Assembly (NCBI GenBank): GCA_002898915.1
Contig: BEHO01000074.1
Coordinates: forward strand, 1 to 6,236
From: a bacterium HR12
Lineage (GTDB): Bacteria > Actinomycetota > UBA4738 > HRBIN12
Direction: 5' to 3'
Length of the DNA: 6,236 bases
The notes below the pieces were generated by a model that worked only from the letters and a program-made list of their open reading frames with translations, was not told where the DNA came from and searched no databases. Shown here in pieces: positions 1 to 6,236 of this stretch. Made by a program: the position numbers and the translations under genes. The number at the start of each line of letters is the position of its first letter. Positions within the stretch are counted from its first letter, which is position 1.

Positions 1-242
1 GGACGCGCGACATCCGTCGCCTTGTGGGACGATACGGCCAGCGGACGCTGGGCGCCCGGCGCGTGACGCCGCACACGCTCCGGCACTCGTTCGCCACGCA
101 CCTGTTGGAGGGAGGAGCGGACATCAGGGTGGTCCAGGAGCTGCTCGGCCACGCGAGCGTGGCCACGACCCAGCGCTACACGCACGTGTCGCGGGCGCGT
201 CTGTTCGAGGCGTACCGCCGGAGCCATCCGAGGGCGGGATGA
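1..242 (+). CDS. xerC: Tyrosine site-specific recombinase, XerC/XerD family (3' end only)
   Basis: This is the C-terminal ~79 residues of a tyrosine recombinase; the reading frame enters from outside the window (first full codon at 3) and stops at TGA 240-242. Three catalytic residues of the family are visible: the HxxR pair in [17 protein letters not shown] (His at 72-74, Arg at 81-83), the LGHAS histidine (150-152), and the nucleophilic tyrosine in QRYTHV (177-179). The first catalytic Arg and the Lys lie upstream and are not seen. Xer proteins resolve chromosome dimers at dif sites, working as XerC/XerD pairs with FtsK. The position directly before a whiG-type sigma gene and the rpsB block matches the gene usually called xerC in actinobacteria, but XerC and XerD cannot be told apart from this fragment. 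The stop overlaps the next start as ATGA, suggesting translational coupling. Confidence 0.9.
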   Translation, partial: TRDIRRLVGRYGQRTLGARRVTPHTLRHSFATHLLEGGADIRVVQELLGHASVATTQRYTHVSRARLFEAYRRSHPRAG

Positions 243-1243
243 CGCGCACGGCGAAACCGCGCGAGGGCGCCGAGCCGCCGGCGGGGGTGCCCGCCAAGGC
301 CAAGGCCCCCGGTCCCGCCAAGGTGCCCAGGGAGACGAAGGCCAAGGCCAACGCCAAGGCGTCGGGTCCGTCGACGGGAGGGGCGCGCTCCAGGGCCGAG
401 GTACCCGCGCGGAAGCGGTCGGGGTCCGCCGCGGCGACGGCGCCGACGAAGCCCACCGTGGACCTCACGAAGGTGGAGCGGGAGGGGGGCGACGAGCTCC
501 AGGCGCTCTGGGACGAGTTCAAGACGACCGGCTCGCCGGCGGCCCGCGAGCGCCTGATCCTGCACTACGCGCCCCTCGTCAAGTACGTCGCGAGCCGCGT
601 CGCGACGGGCCTGCCGGCCAGCGTCGAGCAGGCGGATCTCGTCTCCTACGGGATGTTCGGACTCATCGACGCCCTGGAGAAGTTCGAGCCGGCGCGGGGC
701 AACAAGTTCGAGACGTACGCGATCCCCCGGATCAAGGGGGCCATCATCGACGAGCTGCGGGCGATGGACTGGGTCCCTCGCTCCGTCCGCTTCAAGGCCC
801 GCGAGATCGAGAAGGCGTACCAGGACCTGGAGACGATGCTGAAGCGCGCCCCGACCGAGCGGGAGGTCGCGGAGCGCCTCGGGATCTCCCTCTCCGAGCT
901 CCACGACGTGATCAACCAGATCTCCTTCGTCTCGGTGCTCGCCCTCGACGAGCTGCTCGCCGTGGGGACCGATCGGGGCGAGCGGGTGTCGCTCATGGAC
1001 ACCCTGGCGGACCGGACGGGGGACCCCACCCTCGGGCTCGAGGGTCAGGAGACGCGCGGCCTGCTGGCCGCCGCCATCAACTCGCTGTCGGAGCGGGAGA
1101 AGATCGTCGTCACCCTCTACTACTTCGAGGGGCTGACCCTCGCCGAGATCGGGGAGATCCTCGGCGTCACCGAGTCCCGGGTCTGCCAGATCCACACGAA
1201 GGCCGTGGGGCAGCTCCGGCTGCAGCTCGTGGAGCGCGAGTAG
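239..1243 (+). CDS. whiG: RNA polymerase sigma factor, WhiG/FliA (sigma-28) family
   Basis: A 334-aa sigma-70-family group 3 factor. Core regions are clear: region 2 at about residues 103-175 ([20 protein letters not shown], then the [18 protein letters not shown] segment), the family-typical MDWVPRSVR at 176-184, region 3 at about 185-255, and region 4 at about 272-330 with its helix-turn-helix near 298-322 ([20 protein letters not shown]). FliA homologues drive flagellar and chemotaxis genes; WhiG drives early sporulation genes in Streptomyces. Which applies here cannot be told without the target genes. Residues 1 to ~85 form an extra Lys/Ala/Pro-rich tail with repeated KAKA, NAKA and PAK units; WhiG/FliA proteins are usually about 240-280 aa. 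The ATG at 239 overlaps the recombinase stop (ATGA), and third positions are already strongly GC from codon 2, so the tail is probably translated. The upstream Shine-Dalgarno is only GAGGG-like. A shorter protein from GTG 458 or 473 is possible but lacks a clear ribosome site. Confidence 0.93.
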   Translation: MTRTAKPREGAEPPAGVPAKAKAPGPAKVPRETKAKANAKASGPSTGGARSRAEVPARKRSGSAAATAPTKPTVDLTKVEREGGDELQALWDEFKTTGSPAARERLILHYAPLVKYVASRVATGLPASVEQADLVSYGMFGLIDALEKFEPARGNKFETYAIPRIKGAIIDELRAMDWVPRSVRFKAREIEKAYQDLETMLKRAPTEREVAERLGISLSELHDVINQISFVSVLALDELLAVGTDRGERVSLMDTLADRTGDPTLGLEGQETRGLLAAAINSLSEREKIVVTLYYFEGLTLAEIGEILGVTESRVCQIHTKAVGQLRLQLVERE

Positions 1244-1267
1244 CCGTCGACCGCTCGGCGTCCGCGC

Positions 1268-1283
1268 CGTGATCCCGATCACA
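1268..1283. promoter_or_regulatory. Putative CRP/GlxR-type operator
   Basis: The sequence CGTGATCCCGATCACA contains a perfect inverted repeat GTGATC-CC-GATCAC (1269-1282), and it fits the CRP-family core GTGA-N6-TCAC exactly. It lies in the 76-bp gap between the sigma factor and the M23 gene. Its centre (between 1275 and 1276) is 41.5 bp upstream of the start site predicted from the TAGCCT box (about 1317), the classical class II activator position. Binding by a cAMP-responsive regulator is inferred, not shown. Confidence 0.5.
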
Positions 1284-1304
1284 TCGCGAGCCGGTCGGGC
1301 GCGG

Positions 1305-1310
1305 TAGCCT
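1305..1310 (+). promoter_or_regulatory. Putative -10 box (TAGCCT) for the M23 gene
   Basis: TAGCCT fits the actinobacterial TANNNT -10 pattern and stands out in GC-rich surroundings. It ends 9 nt before the ATG at 1320, so transcription would begin at about 1317-1320, giving a leaderless or almost leaderless mRNA. No Shine-Dalgarno sequence is present between it and the ATG, which agrees. No good -35 hexamer is seen; the CRP-like palindrome occupies that area. Confidence 0.55.
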
Positions 1311-1319
1311 CCGCGCCCC

Positions 1320-1877
1320 ATGATCCGGGCGAGCTGGATCCTCGTCGCCGCGATGGCCCTCGCGCTGCTCGCGCCCACGGGGGGTTCGCCCGACGCGGGA
1401 GGGACGGACACCGCCCTCCTCGAGCCCACGCCGACGGCGGCGCGGATGCGCGGCGACTGGGCCTGGCCGGTGATCGGGCCGGTGATCCGGGACTTCGACC
1501 CGCCGGAGGATCCCTACGGAGCCGGGCACCGCGGGGTCGACATCGCGGTGGCGATCGGGACCCCGGTCCTGGCGCCGGCCGCCGGCGTGGTGAGCTTCGC
1601 CGGCAAGGTGGGCGGCGAGCTGTTCGTGACGCTGGATCACGGGCAGGGGCTGCGGAGCACCTACGCGTGGCTCTCGGCGGTCGCCGTGCGGCAGGGCGAC
1701 GCGGTGCCGGCCGGCGCGACGATCGGGCTCAGCGGTCGGGGTCACGCGGGGGCGACGATCCCCCACCTCCATCTCGGGGTGCGCCTGGACGGCACGTACG
1801 TCGATCCCCTCGCCTACCTCGGCCCGGCGCCGGTCCCGGAGGTGGTCCACCTCGCGCCGGAGGTGGCGCCGGGGTGA
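1320..1877 (+). CDS. Secreted M23-family peptidase domain protein
   Basis: A 185-aa protein with an N-terminal hydrophobic signal segment (residues ~1-20, MIRASWILVAAMALALLAPT), a short Pro/Thr linker, and an M23 (LytM-type) fold from about residue 48. Visible zinc-site motifs are HRGVD (His70 and Asp74) and HLHLG (His149 and His151), with the usual tail YVDPLAYLG. The family cuts peptide cross-bridges of peptidoglycan or, when degenerate, activates other hydrolases. The second general-base histidine, normally in a YAHLS-like strand, is replaced by tryptophan (YAWLS, Trp117), so catalysis may be altered or absent. The ATG at 1320 is chosen because it starts the signal peptide and sits 9 nt behind a TAGCCT box; there is no ribosome binding site, suggesting leaderless translation. 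An M23 gene between whiG and rpsB is a common actinobacterial arrangement. It is probably its own transcription unit, possibly controlled by the CRP-like site upstream. Confidence 0.88.
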   Translation: MIRASWILVAAMALALLAPTGGSPDAGGTDTALLEPTPTAARMRGDWAWPVIGPVIRDFDPPEDPYGAGHRGVDIAVAIGTPVLAPAAGVVSFAGKVGGELFVTLDHGQGLRSTYAWLSAVAVRQGDAVPAGATIGLSGRGHAGATIPHLHLGVRLDGTYVDPLAYLGPAPVPEVVHLAPEVAPG

Positions 1878-1904
1878 GGGCGGTCAGGTCGGTCGTTCCG
1901 GCGC

Positions 1905-1910
1905 TAGGAT
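1905..1910 (+). promoter_or_regulatory. Putative -10 box (TAGGAT) for the beta-propeller gene
   Basis: TAGGAT fits TANNNT and lies in the 50-bp gap after the M23 gene. The predicted start is about 1917, leaving a 5' leader of roughly 10 nt before ATG 1928. No convincing -35 hexamer is visible. This suggests the propeller and membrane protein pair can be transcribed apart from the M23 gene. Confidence 0.4.
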
Positions 1911-1927
1911 GTGCGCCCCGACCGAGG

Positions 1928-3364
1928 ATGGCCCGCCTGCACCACGTCAACCCCGCTCGAGCGCTCGCCCGTGCCGCGTCCGCGGCGCTGCTCGCGGCGT
2001 GGCTGCTCGCCCCCGGCCCCGCCCTGGCGCACGAGGGGTCCGGGGAGATCGAGTGGTCGCAGTTCCAGGGCGGCCCCGGCCACCCCGGCACGATCCTGGA
2101 CGCCCCGACCCCTCCCTACCGCGAGCGCTGGCGCTTCCAACCGCCGTCCGGCGGCCTCTCGGGGGCGGTGCTGACCGGCGACCTCGCGGTGGCGGTGGGC
2201 AGGGACGCCGTCTACGGGGTCGAGCTCGGGAGCGGCGAGCTCGCCTTCCAGATCCCGCGCCGGGGTGGGCCGCTCTCGACCCCGGCCCTCGCCAAGGTCG
2301 GGGAGCGGCTCGTGCTCCTCTACCTCGAGGGCCCCCCGAGCGCGGCTGGTGGGAGCCCCAGCCCCTCGCCCGCGGCGGAGGCCGAGGGATCCCGCGTGAG
2401 CGAGCTCGTGGCCGTCGACCTCGCCGACCGCTCGGAGCTCTGGCGCGCGAGCCTGGGGGCGACGAGCCGGAGCGGGGTGAGCGTCGCCGAGGGCCTCGCG
2501 TACGTGGGGGACGACCTCGGCGGGGTGTCCGCCTTCTCCGTGGCGACCGGCGAGCCGGTCTGGACGGCGGAGGCGGTCGGGCGGGTGGACGCGCCGCCGG
2601 CCGTGGCCGACGGGCGGGTGTATGTCGCGGCCCGGGACCTCGAGCAGCCGCGCACCCAGGTGCTCGCGCTCGACGCCCGGAGCGGTGAGCGCCGCTGGAC
2701 CTTCTCGCCCTCGGGAGGGGCGGTCGTCATCTCGGGCCTCTCGGCCGGGGACGGCGCGGTGGTGCTCGGCTCGGGGGACCAGCTCGTCCGGGGGCTCGCC
2801 GCCGAGGATGGGAGCCTCCGGTGGCACGCCCTCGCGCTCAACCTCTTCTCGCCGGCGAGCGCCCCCGCCTACCAGCCCGGCAACGTCTACATCGCCGACG
2901 CCGCGGGCGGGCTGTACCGGCTGAACCCCGCCGACGGGGGCGTGGACTGGGACCACCAGACGAACGCGTTGATCGTGCACAGCTCGCCGGTCGTGGTGGG
3001 GCCGTACGTGGTCGTGGGCCTGGGGGACGGCCGTCTCGCCGCGTTCGAGGCGACGAGCGGGGACCTCGTGTACGCGAGCGCGCCCTCGCCCGGTCCGCTC
3101 GGCCCTCTCGCCCTGTCCCACCAGCTGCTCGTGGCCCCGACGGGCGGGTCGCGACCGGCGCTCGTCGCCTACGAGCACGATCCCGCGGGCGCCCTGGTCC
3201 GGGTGGCCTCCCCCACGATCCCCGTCCCGACCCGTCTCGTGGGGTGGTTCGCGCTCGCGGCGGCGATCGTGGGGGTCGCGATCCTCGTGCCCTTCCGGCT
3301 CGTCGCGCCGCGGTTCGGACCGGCCTTCACGCGCGACGAGGAGCCCGTGGAGGCCGAGCCGTGA
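1928..3364 (+). CDS. Surface-anchored PQQ-like (BamB-type) beta-propeller protein
   Basis: A 478-aa protein with a signal peptide (residues 1-34, ending ALA before HEGSG), a beta-propeller of PQQ-like repeats, and a C-terminal membrane helix (about 437-458, GWFALAAAIVGVAILVPF) followed by a short charged cytoplasmic tail. The mature protein opens with WSQFQGGPGHPG, the Trp-x-x-Phe-x-Gly entry typical of these propellers. Blade-like repeats of the form V(Y/V)VG-x-G-x-(L/V)-x-A-(L/F)-x-x-x-(S/T)-G-x-x-x-W recur at about 93-110, 160-176, 190-214, 230-258, 278-300, 319-344 and 360-384. A low-complexity Pro/Ser/Ala loop sits at 135-155. Length and repeats fit a BamB-like binding scaffold better than a ~600-aa quinoprotein dehydrogenase. 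Start choice: an in-frame GTG at 1874 overlaps the M23 stop and has a GGAGG upstream, but codons 1874-1927 include rare A/T-ending ones (GTT, CTA, GGA, TGT, CGA), and the classical signal peptide begins at 1928. The stop overlaps the next start (GTGA). The ligand or partner is unknown; the neighbouring membrane protein is the obvious candidate. Confidence 0.85.
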   Translation: MARLHHVNPARALARAASAALLAAWLLAPGPALAHEGSGEIEWSQFQGGPGHPGTILDAPTPPYRERWRFQPPSGGLSGAVLTGDLAVAVGRDAVYGVELGSGELAFQIPRRGGPLSTPALAKVGERLVLLYLEGPPSAAGGSPSPSPAAEAEGSRVSELVAVDLADRSELWRASLGATSRSGVSVAEGLAYVGDDLGGVSAFSVATGEPVWTAEAVGRVDAPPAVADGRVYVAARDLEQPRTQVLALDARSGERRWTFSPSGGAVVISGLSAGDGAVVLGSGDQLVRGLAAEDGSLRWHALALNLFSPASAPAYQPGNVYIADAAGGLYRLNPADGGVDWDHQTNALIVHSSPVVVGPYVVVGLGDGRLAAFEATSGDLVYASAPSPGPLGPLALSHQLLVAPTGGSRPALVAYEHDPAGALVRVASPTIPVPTRLVGWFALAAAIVGVAILVPFRLVAPRFGPAFTRDEEPVEAEP

Positions 3365-4290
3365 GCGGGAAGGGCAGGCCCTCGGGACGCCCACCCGCGC
3401 GAGCGGAGGCCCGAGCGGAGCCGGAGCGGCCTCCGGTCCCGCGCCTGCTGGGGTGGCTGAGCGGGCCCGCGATCGACACCGCGTGGCCGCCGATCTGGCG
3501 CTCGCTCGGGCGCGGGTTCCTCGCCGTGGGGTCCTCACCGCTCATCCTGCTCCCGTCGTTCGGGCTGCTGTTCCTGCTGTGGGTGGCCCTCGTGGCGCTC
3601 GGCCTCGAGGGCCCGCCCGGACGCCTCGTGAACCTCCTCGCCCTGCCCCCGGTGAGCACGTACTTCGACGCGCTGAACGGGGTCAGCATCTACGGCTTCG
3701 GCCTCACGGGGTTCCTCGCGGCGATCGGCTTCCTCCTCGCGCGGGCCGTGGTGCTGGCGCTGCTCACGGCGCTCATCGTGCGGGTCTTCGAAGGGGAGGG
3801 CGGGATCGGCGAGACGCTGCTGCGGGGGCTGCGGATCGCCCCGGTGACGGCGGTCGTCGGGCTGCTCTCGCTCTCCACCATGATCCTCGGGAGCGTCGTG
3901 CTGCCGTTCCTGGGGCCGGGTCTCGGTTTCCTGGGCTCGATCCTCCTCCTGGTCGGGGCGATGTTCCTCCTGGTGTTCGCGCCGGTGCTCGCGCTCCGCC
4001 GGCCCGACCTGCCGTTGCCGGAGGTGATCCGCCGCGGGGCCCGGGCCGCCCTCATGCCCGGGAGCCGGCACCTCCTGATGAGCCTCCTCTACGTGTTCAT
4101 CGCGCTCCCGCTCCTGCTCGCGCTCACCCCGGGAGGCTCGGACCTCGGGGTGAACCCGAGCCTCGCCACCTGGGTGTGGGCCCTGCTCTGCACCTTCGTG
4201 CACCTCGGGTTCCTCGCGGCGTTCGCGTACCGGCTCATGTCCGTGGAGGAGGAGATCCCCGACCGGCCGGCGCGGGCGCGCCGGCGCTGA
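3361..4290 (+). CDS. Six-helix integral membrane protein of unknown function
   Basis: A 309-aa protein that I cannot assign to a named family with confidence. A charged, Arg/Pro/Ala-rich cytoplasmic N-terminus (1-45) is followed by about six hydrophobic segments near residues 53-81, 112-140, 157-181, 187-212, 237-256 and 268-290, and a basic C-terminus ending RPARARRR. A conserved-looking loop ([20 protein letters not shown], 142-161) precedes helix 3. The layout, with repeated amphipathic segments before hydrophobic pairs, vaguely recalls multi-helix membrane domains such as the one in glycerophosphodiester phosphodiesterase-linked proteins, but this is only an impression. The start is GTG 3361, in GTGA overlap with the propeller gene, with GGAGG at 3349-3353 (7-nt spacing). 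Both ends appear cytoplasmic. Tight coupling to a surface propeller with one membrane anchor suggests the two form a membrane complex. Confidence 0.8.
   Translation: MSGKGRPSGRPPARAEARAEPERPPVPRLLGWLSGPAIDTAWPPIWRSLGRGFLAVGSSPLILLPSFGLLFLLWVALVALGLEGPPGRLVNLLALPPVSTYFDALNGVSIYGFGLTGFLAAIGFLLARAVVLALLTALIVRVFEGEGGIGETLLRGLRIAPVTAVVGLLSLSTMILGSVVLPFLGPGLGFLGSILLLVGAMFLLVFAPVLALRRPDLPLPEVIRRGARAALMPGSRHLLMSLLYVFIALPLLLALTPGGSDLGVNPSLATWVWALLCTFVHLGFLAAFAYRLMSVEEEIPDRPARARRR
4266..4285. repeat. GC-rich inverted repeat at the end of the membrane-protein gene
   Basis: GCCGGCGCG-GG-CGCGCCGGC gives 9-bp perfect arms with a 2-bp centre. It covers the last codons and ends 3 bases before the TGA stop is complete. 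It has no T tract after it, so it is not a standard intrinsic terminator. It also overlaps the -35 area of the rpsB promoter. Coding bias for Arg/Pro/Ala could produce it by chance. Confidence 0.5.
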
Positions 4291-4295
4291 GCCCC

Positions 4296-4304
4296 TGGTA
4301 GACT
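4296..4304 (+). promoter_or_regulatory. Extended -10 promoter (TGG-TAGACT) of rpsB
   Basis: TAGACT (4299-4304) fits TANNNT and is preceded by TGG (4296-4298), the TGN extended -10 element that can compensate for a missing -35. The box begins 6 nt after the stop codon (4288-4290) of the membrane-protein gene. The predicted start is near 4311, giving a leader of about 128 nt. This makes rpsB-tsf a separate transcription unit from the envelope genes. Confidence 0.6.
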
Positions 4305-4425
4305 GCGCCTTCGCCGGCGCGAGGCGCGCCGAGCACGCACGCCCGGGGATCGTCCCCGGGGTCCCGGGATCCGCGGTCGCGGCGCCGGGCCGGGGGCGAG
4401 TGGAGCCGGGCGGAGGGACAACCGG
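4305..4425 (+). promoter_or_regulatory. Structured 5' leader of rpsB
   Basis: Between the promoter and the ribosome binding site lies a GC-rich stretch with no supported gene and several hairpins. The strongest is CCCGGGGA (4342-4349), loop TCG, TCCCCGGG (4353-4360): a perfect 8-bp stem. Before it, GCGCC (4305-4309) can pair with GGCGC (4316-4320), or CGCCT...CGC (4306-4314) with GCGAGGCG (4319-4326), two mutually exclusive folds. After it, CCGC (4371-4374) can pair with GCGG (4379-4382). rpsB leaders in other bacteria are bound by S2 for autoregulation, so a similar role is plausible, but I recognise no specific known leader family. Confidence 0.45.
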
Positions 4426-4432
4426 AAGGAGG
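4426..4432 (+). promoter_or_regulatory. Strong Shine-Dalgarno site of rpsB
   Basis: AAGGAGG, continuing into a second GAGG, is a near-perfect match to the 16S rRNA 3' end with 6 nt to the GTG at 4439. It fixes the rpsB start and rules out the in-frame upstream GTG at 4400. Confidence 0.85.
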
Positions 4433-4438
4433 AGGCAC

Positions 4439-5379
4439 GTGCCTGTCGTCACCAGGCGTGAGCTCCTCGAGGCAGGGGTGCACTTCGGGCACCAGACGCG
4501 GCGCTGGAACCCGAAGATGGCGCGCTACCTGTACGGGGAGCGGTCCGGCATCTACATCATCGACCTCGAGAAGACCCTCGCCGGGCTCGAGGAGGCCTAC
4601 CGCTTCGTGAAGGACCTCGGGCGCCGCGGCGGCATCCTGCTGTTCGTCGGCAAGAAGAAGCAGGCCCAGGAGGTCATCCGCGAGCACGCCACGCGCGTCG
4701 GCATGCCCTACGTCACCACCCGCTGGCTGGGCGGCATGCTCACGAACTTCCAGACGGTCTCCCGGCGCCTCATCCGGCTCCGGGAGCTGCGCGAGATGGA
4801 GCGGACCGGCGCCTTCGACTTCCTCCCGAAGAAGGAGGCGATGCGCCTGCGGCACGAGGCCGCGAAGCTCGAGCGGAACCTCGGCGGTATGCAGATGCTC
4901 GACCGGCTGCCCGACGCGATCTACGTGGTGGACACGAAGAAGGAGCACATCGCGGTGACCGAGGCCCGTAAGCTCGGCCTGCCGATCGTCGCGATCGTGG
5001 ACACGAACTGCGACCCCGACGAGGTCGACTACGTGATCCCGGGCAATGACGACGCGATCCGCGCGGTCTCGCTCATCACCCGCATCATCGCCGACGCCCT
5101 GGCCGAGGGCCGCCAGGAGGGGCGGGAGGCTGCCGTGACGCGCGCCACGGGCCCCGAGATCGTGCCCGAGCCGGAGCCGGCGAGCGGCGCGGTGTTCGAG
5201 CCGGAGGCCGGGGCGACCGCCGGCGCGGTGTTCGAGCCGGGGCCGGAGCCGGAGGTGGTGCCCGAGCCCGAGGTGGTGCCCGAGCCCGACGAGGCTCCGG
5301 ATCCCGCGGGGACGGTCTCGGCGGAGGCCGGGCCGGAGGGCGCCGGGACGGAGGACGCGACGACCGAGGGAGCGAGCAC

Positions 5380-5383
<4 letters not shown>
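4439..5383 (+). CDS. rpsB: 30S ribosomal protein S2 (uS2)
   Basis: A 314-aa S2 protein of the small ribosomal subunit. The start [20 protein letters not shown] and the segments [21 protein letters not shown] (23-43), VGKKKQAQ (70-77), [14 protein letters not shown] (94-107) and [28 protein letters not shown] (182-209) are hallmark S2 sequence, and the conserved core ends near residue 235. The remaining ~78 residues (237-314) are an acidic Pro/Glu/Ala-rich tail with repeats GAVFEP (250-255 and 262-267) and EVVPEP (272-277 and 278-283). The GTG 4439 start follows a strong ribosome site. It is transcribed from the extended -10 promoter through a structured leader and overlaps tsf by GTGA, the usual rpsB-tsf operon. 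Acidic tails on S2 occur in other actinobacteria, vary greatly, and probably extend from the ribosome surface. Confidence 0.98.
5185..5240 (+). repeat. 20-bp direct repeat in the rpsB tail region
   Basis: CGGCGCGGTGTTCGAGCCGG occurs identically at 5185-5204 and 5221-5240 (period 36 bp, in frame), encoding the two GAVFEP units of the S2 tail. Perfect identity at the DNA level, including third positions, points to a recent duplication or slippage. Confidence 0.9.
5252..5287 (+). repeat. 18-bp perfect tandem duplication in the rpsB tail region
   Basis: GAGGTGGTGCCCGAGCCC is present twice in direct tandem (5252-5269 and 5270-5287), encoding EVVPEP twice. It is in frame and adds six residues per unit, so copy number could vary between strains without breaking the gene. 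Confidence 0.9.
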
Positions 5384-5988
<605 letters not shown>

Positions 5989-6000
5989 GCTAGGGTCCGC

Positions 6001-6236
6001 ATGGACGACGGTGAGCAGGCCGCGGAGCGCCCCACCCGGCCCCTGTACCACCGGGTGCTGCTGAAGCTCTCGGGCGACGCGTTCGGGCCGCCGGACACGG
6101 GCTACGGCATCTCCGCCGAGTCCACGCGCCTGCTCGCCCGGGAGCTCGCCGACGTGGTGGACCTGGGGGTCCAGTGCGCGGTCGTCGTGGGTGGCGGGAA
6201 CATCTTCCGGGGTCGGCAGGCGCCGGGGATCGACCG
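6001..6236 (+). CDS. pyrH: UMP kinase (5' end only)
   Basis: The first 78 codons of uridylate kinase, running off the window end. It shows the amino-acid-kinase-fold signatures YHRVLLKLSGDAFG (residues 16-29, phosphate-binding loop) and VVVGGGNIFRGRQ (61-73). The enzyme makes UDP from UMP and ATP in pyrimidine nucleotide synthesis. The common KLSGEA motif reads KLSGDA here, a conservative change. An N-terminal extension of about 15 residues precedes the conserved core. The position after rpsB-tsf is the standard bacterial order, with frr usually following. ATG 6001 has no good Shine-Dalgarno, only AGGG at 5992-5995, and probably uses the TAGGCT promoter at the tsf stop. Confidence 0.95.
   Translation, partial: MDDGEQAAERPTRPLYHRVLLKLSGDAFGPPDTGYGISAESTRLLARELADVVDLGVQCAVVVGGGNIFRGRQAPGID

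Noticed and set aside
1..242. Recombinase as evidence for an integrated mobile element
   Set aside because: No attachment-site repeats or other mobile genes are seen, and the gene sits at the conserved chromosomal place before whiG, so a housekeeping Xer protein is more likely.
176..1429. Long minus-strand open frame opposite the sigma factor
   Set aside because: It is antisense to a clearly conserved gene, is made of Arg/Gly/Leu/Asp-rich low-complexity sequence typical of GC-rich shadows, and contains no recognisable domain.
1874..1927. Alternative GTG start of the propeller gene, overlapping the M23 stop (GTGA) with GGAGG upstream
   Set aside because: It would add 18 residues before an already complete signal peptide, and the codons are unusually A/T-ending for this genome; a -10-like box lies within. 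Kept as a minor possibility.
1904..3538. Long minus-strand open frame opposite the beta-propeller gene
   Set aside because: Composition is Arg/Gly/Ala/Pro/His-rich with no fold signature; it mirrors the codon bias of the real plus-strand gene.
3453..4301. Plus-strand overlapping frame inside the membrane-protein gene
   Set aside because: Arg/Pro/Ala/His-rich out-of-frame translation with no domain; the in-frame product has clear membrane helices.
4342..4360. Hairpin in the rpsB leader as an intrinsic terminator
   Set aside because: There is no T tract after the stem (it is followed by GTCCCGGG), so a standard intrinsic terminator or attenuator is not supported; listed as leader structure instead.
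4400..4438. Upstream in-frame GTG start for rpsB
   Set aside because: The strong AAGGAGG site and the conserved S2 N-terminus both place the start at 4439.
3535..4452. Minus-strand open frame opposite the membrane protein
   Set aside because: It is dominated by Glu/Arg/Gln/His runs that are the antisense reading of Leu-rich membrane helices; no domain and no ribosome site seen.

Overview
The window is about 70% G+C or higher and densely coded on the plus strand. Codon third positions are almost always G or C, GTG starts are frequent, and several genes overlap their neighbour by 4 bases (ATGA or GTGA). The gene order tyrosine recombinase (xerC-like), whiG/fliA-type sigma factor, M23 peptidase, rpsB, tsf, pyrH is the conserved ribosomal-protein-S2 neighbourhood of Actinomycetota. 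The short EF-Ts (202 aa), where Streptomyces-type actinobacteria have a longer one, hints at a deep-branching actinobacterial class. Class or species cannot be fixed from this sequence alone.

Layout. 1-242: 3' end of a Xer-type recombinase. 239-1243: WhiG/FliA sigma factor, overlapping the recombinase by ATGA, with an unusual ~85-residue Lys/Ala/Pro-rich N-terminal tail. 1244-1319: intergenic region holding a palindrome that fits a CRP-family operator (GTGA-N6-TCAC) and a TAGCCT -10 box placed for class II activation. 1320-1877: secreted M23-type peptidase domain protein. 1928-3364 and 3361-4290: a two-gene unit (GTGA overlap) encoding a surface-anchored PQQ-type beta-propeller and a six-helix membrane protein. 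To my knowledge this unit is not part of the usual set of genes at this locus. 4291-4438: rpsB promoter (extended -10) and a ~128-nt GC-rich structured leader with a strong ribosome binding site. 4439-5383: ribosomal protein S2 with a long acidic repetitive C-terminal tail. 5380-5988: short-form EF-Ts, overlapping rpsB by GTGA. 6001-6236: 5' end of UMP kinase (pyrH), which appears to have its own promoter lying across the tsf stop codon.

The genes fall into three jobs. The first is chromosome maintenance and developmental or motility sigma control (xerC, whiG). The second is cell-envelope remodelling (M23 peptidase, beta-propeller, six-TM protein). The third is the translation and nucleotide block (rpsB, tsf, pyrH). 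Four TANNNT -10-like boxes sit just upstream of the M23, propeller, rpsB and pyrH starts, so the window looks like several short transcription units rather than one operon.

I see no CRISPR array, tRNA, rRNA, insertion sequence or obvious new defence or biosynthetic system. The points most worth a second look are the CRP-like operator in front of the M23 gene, the sigma factor tail, the M23 His-to-Trp substitution, the propeller/membrane pair, and the structured rpsB leader.
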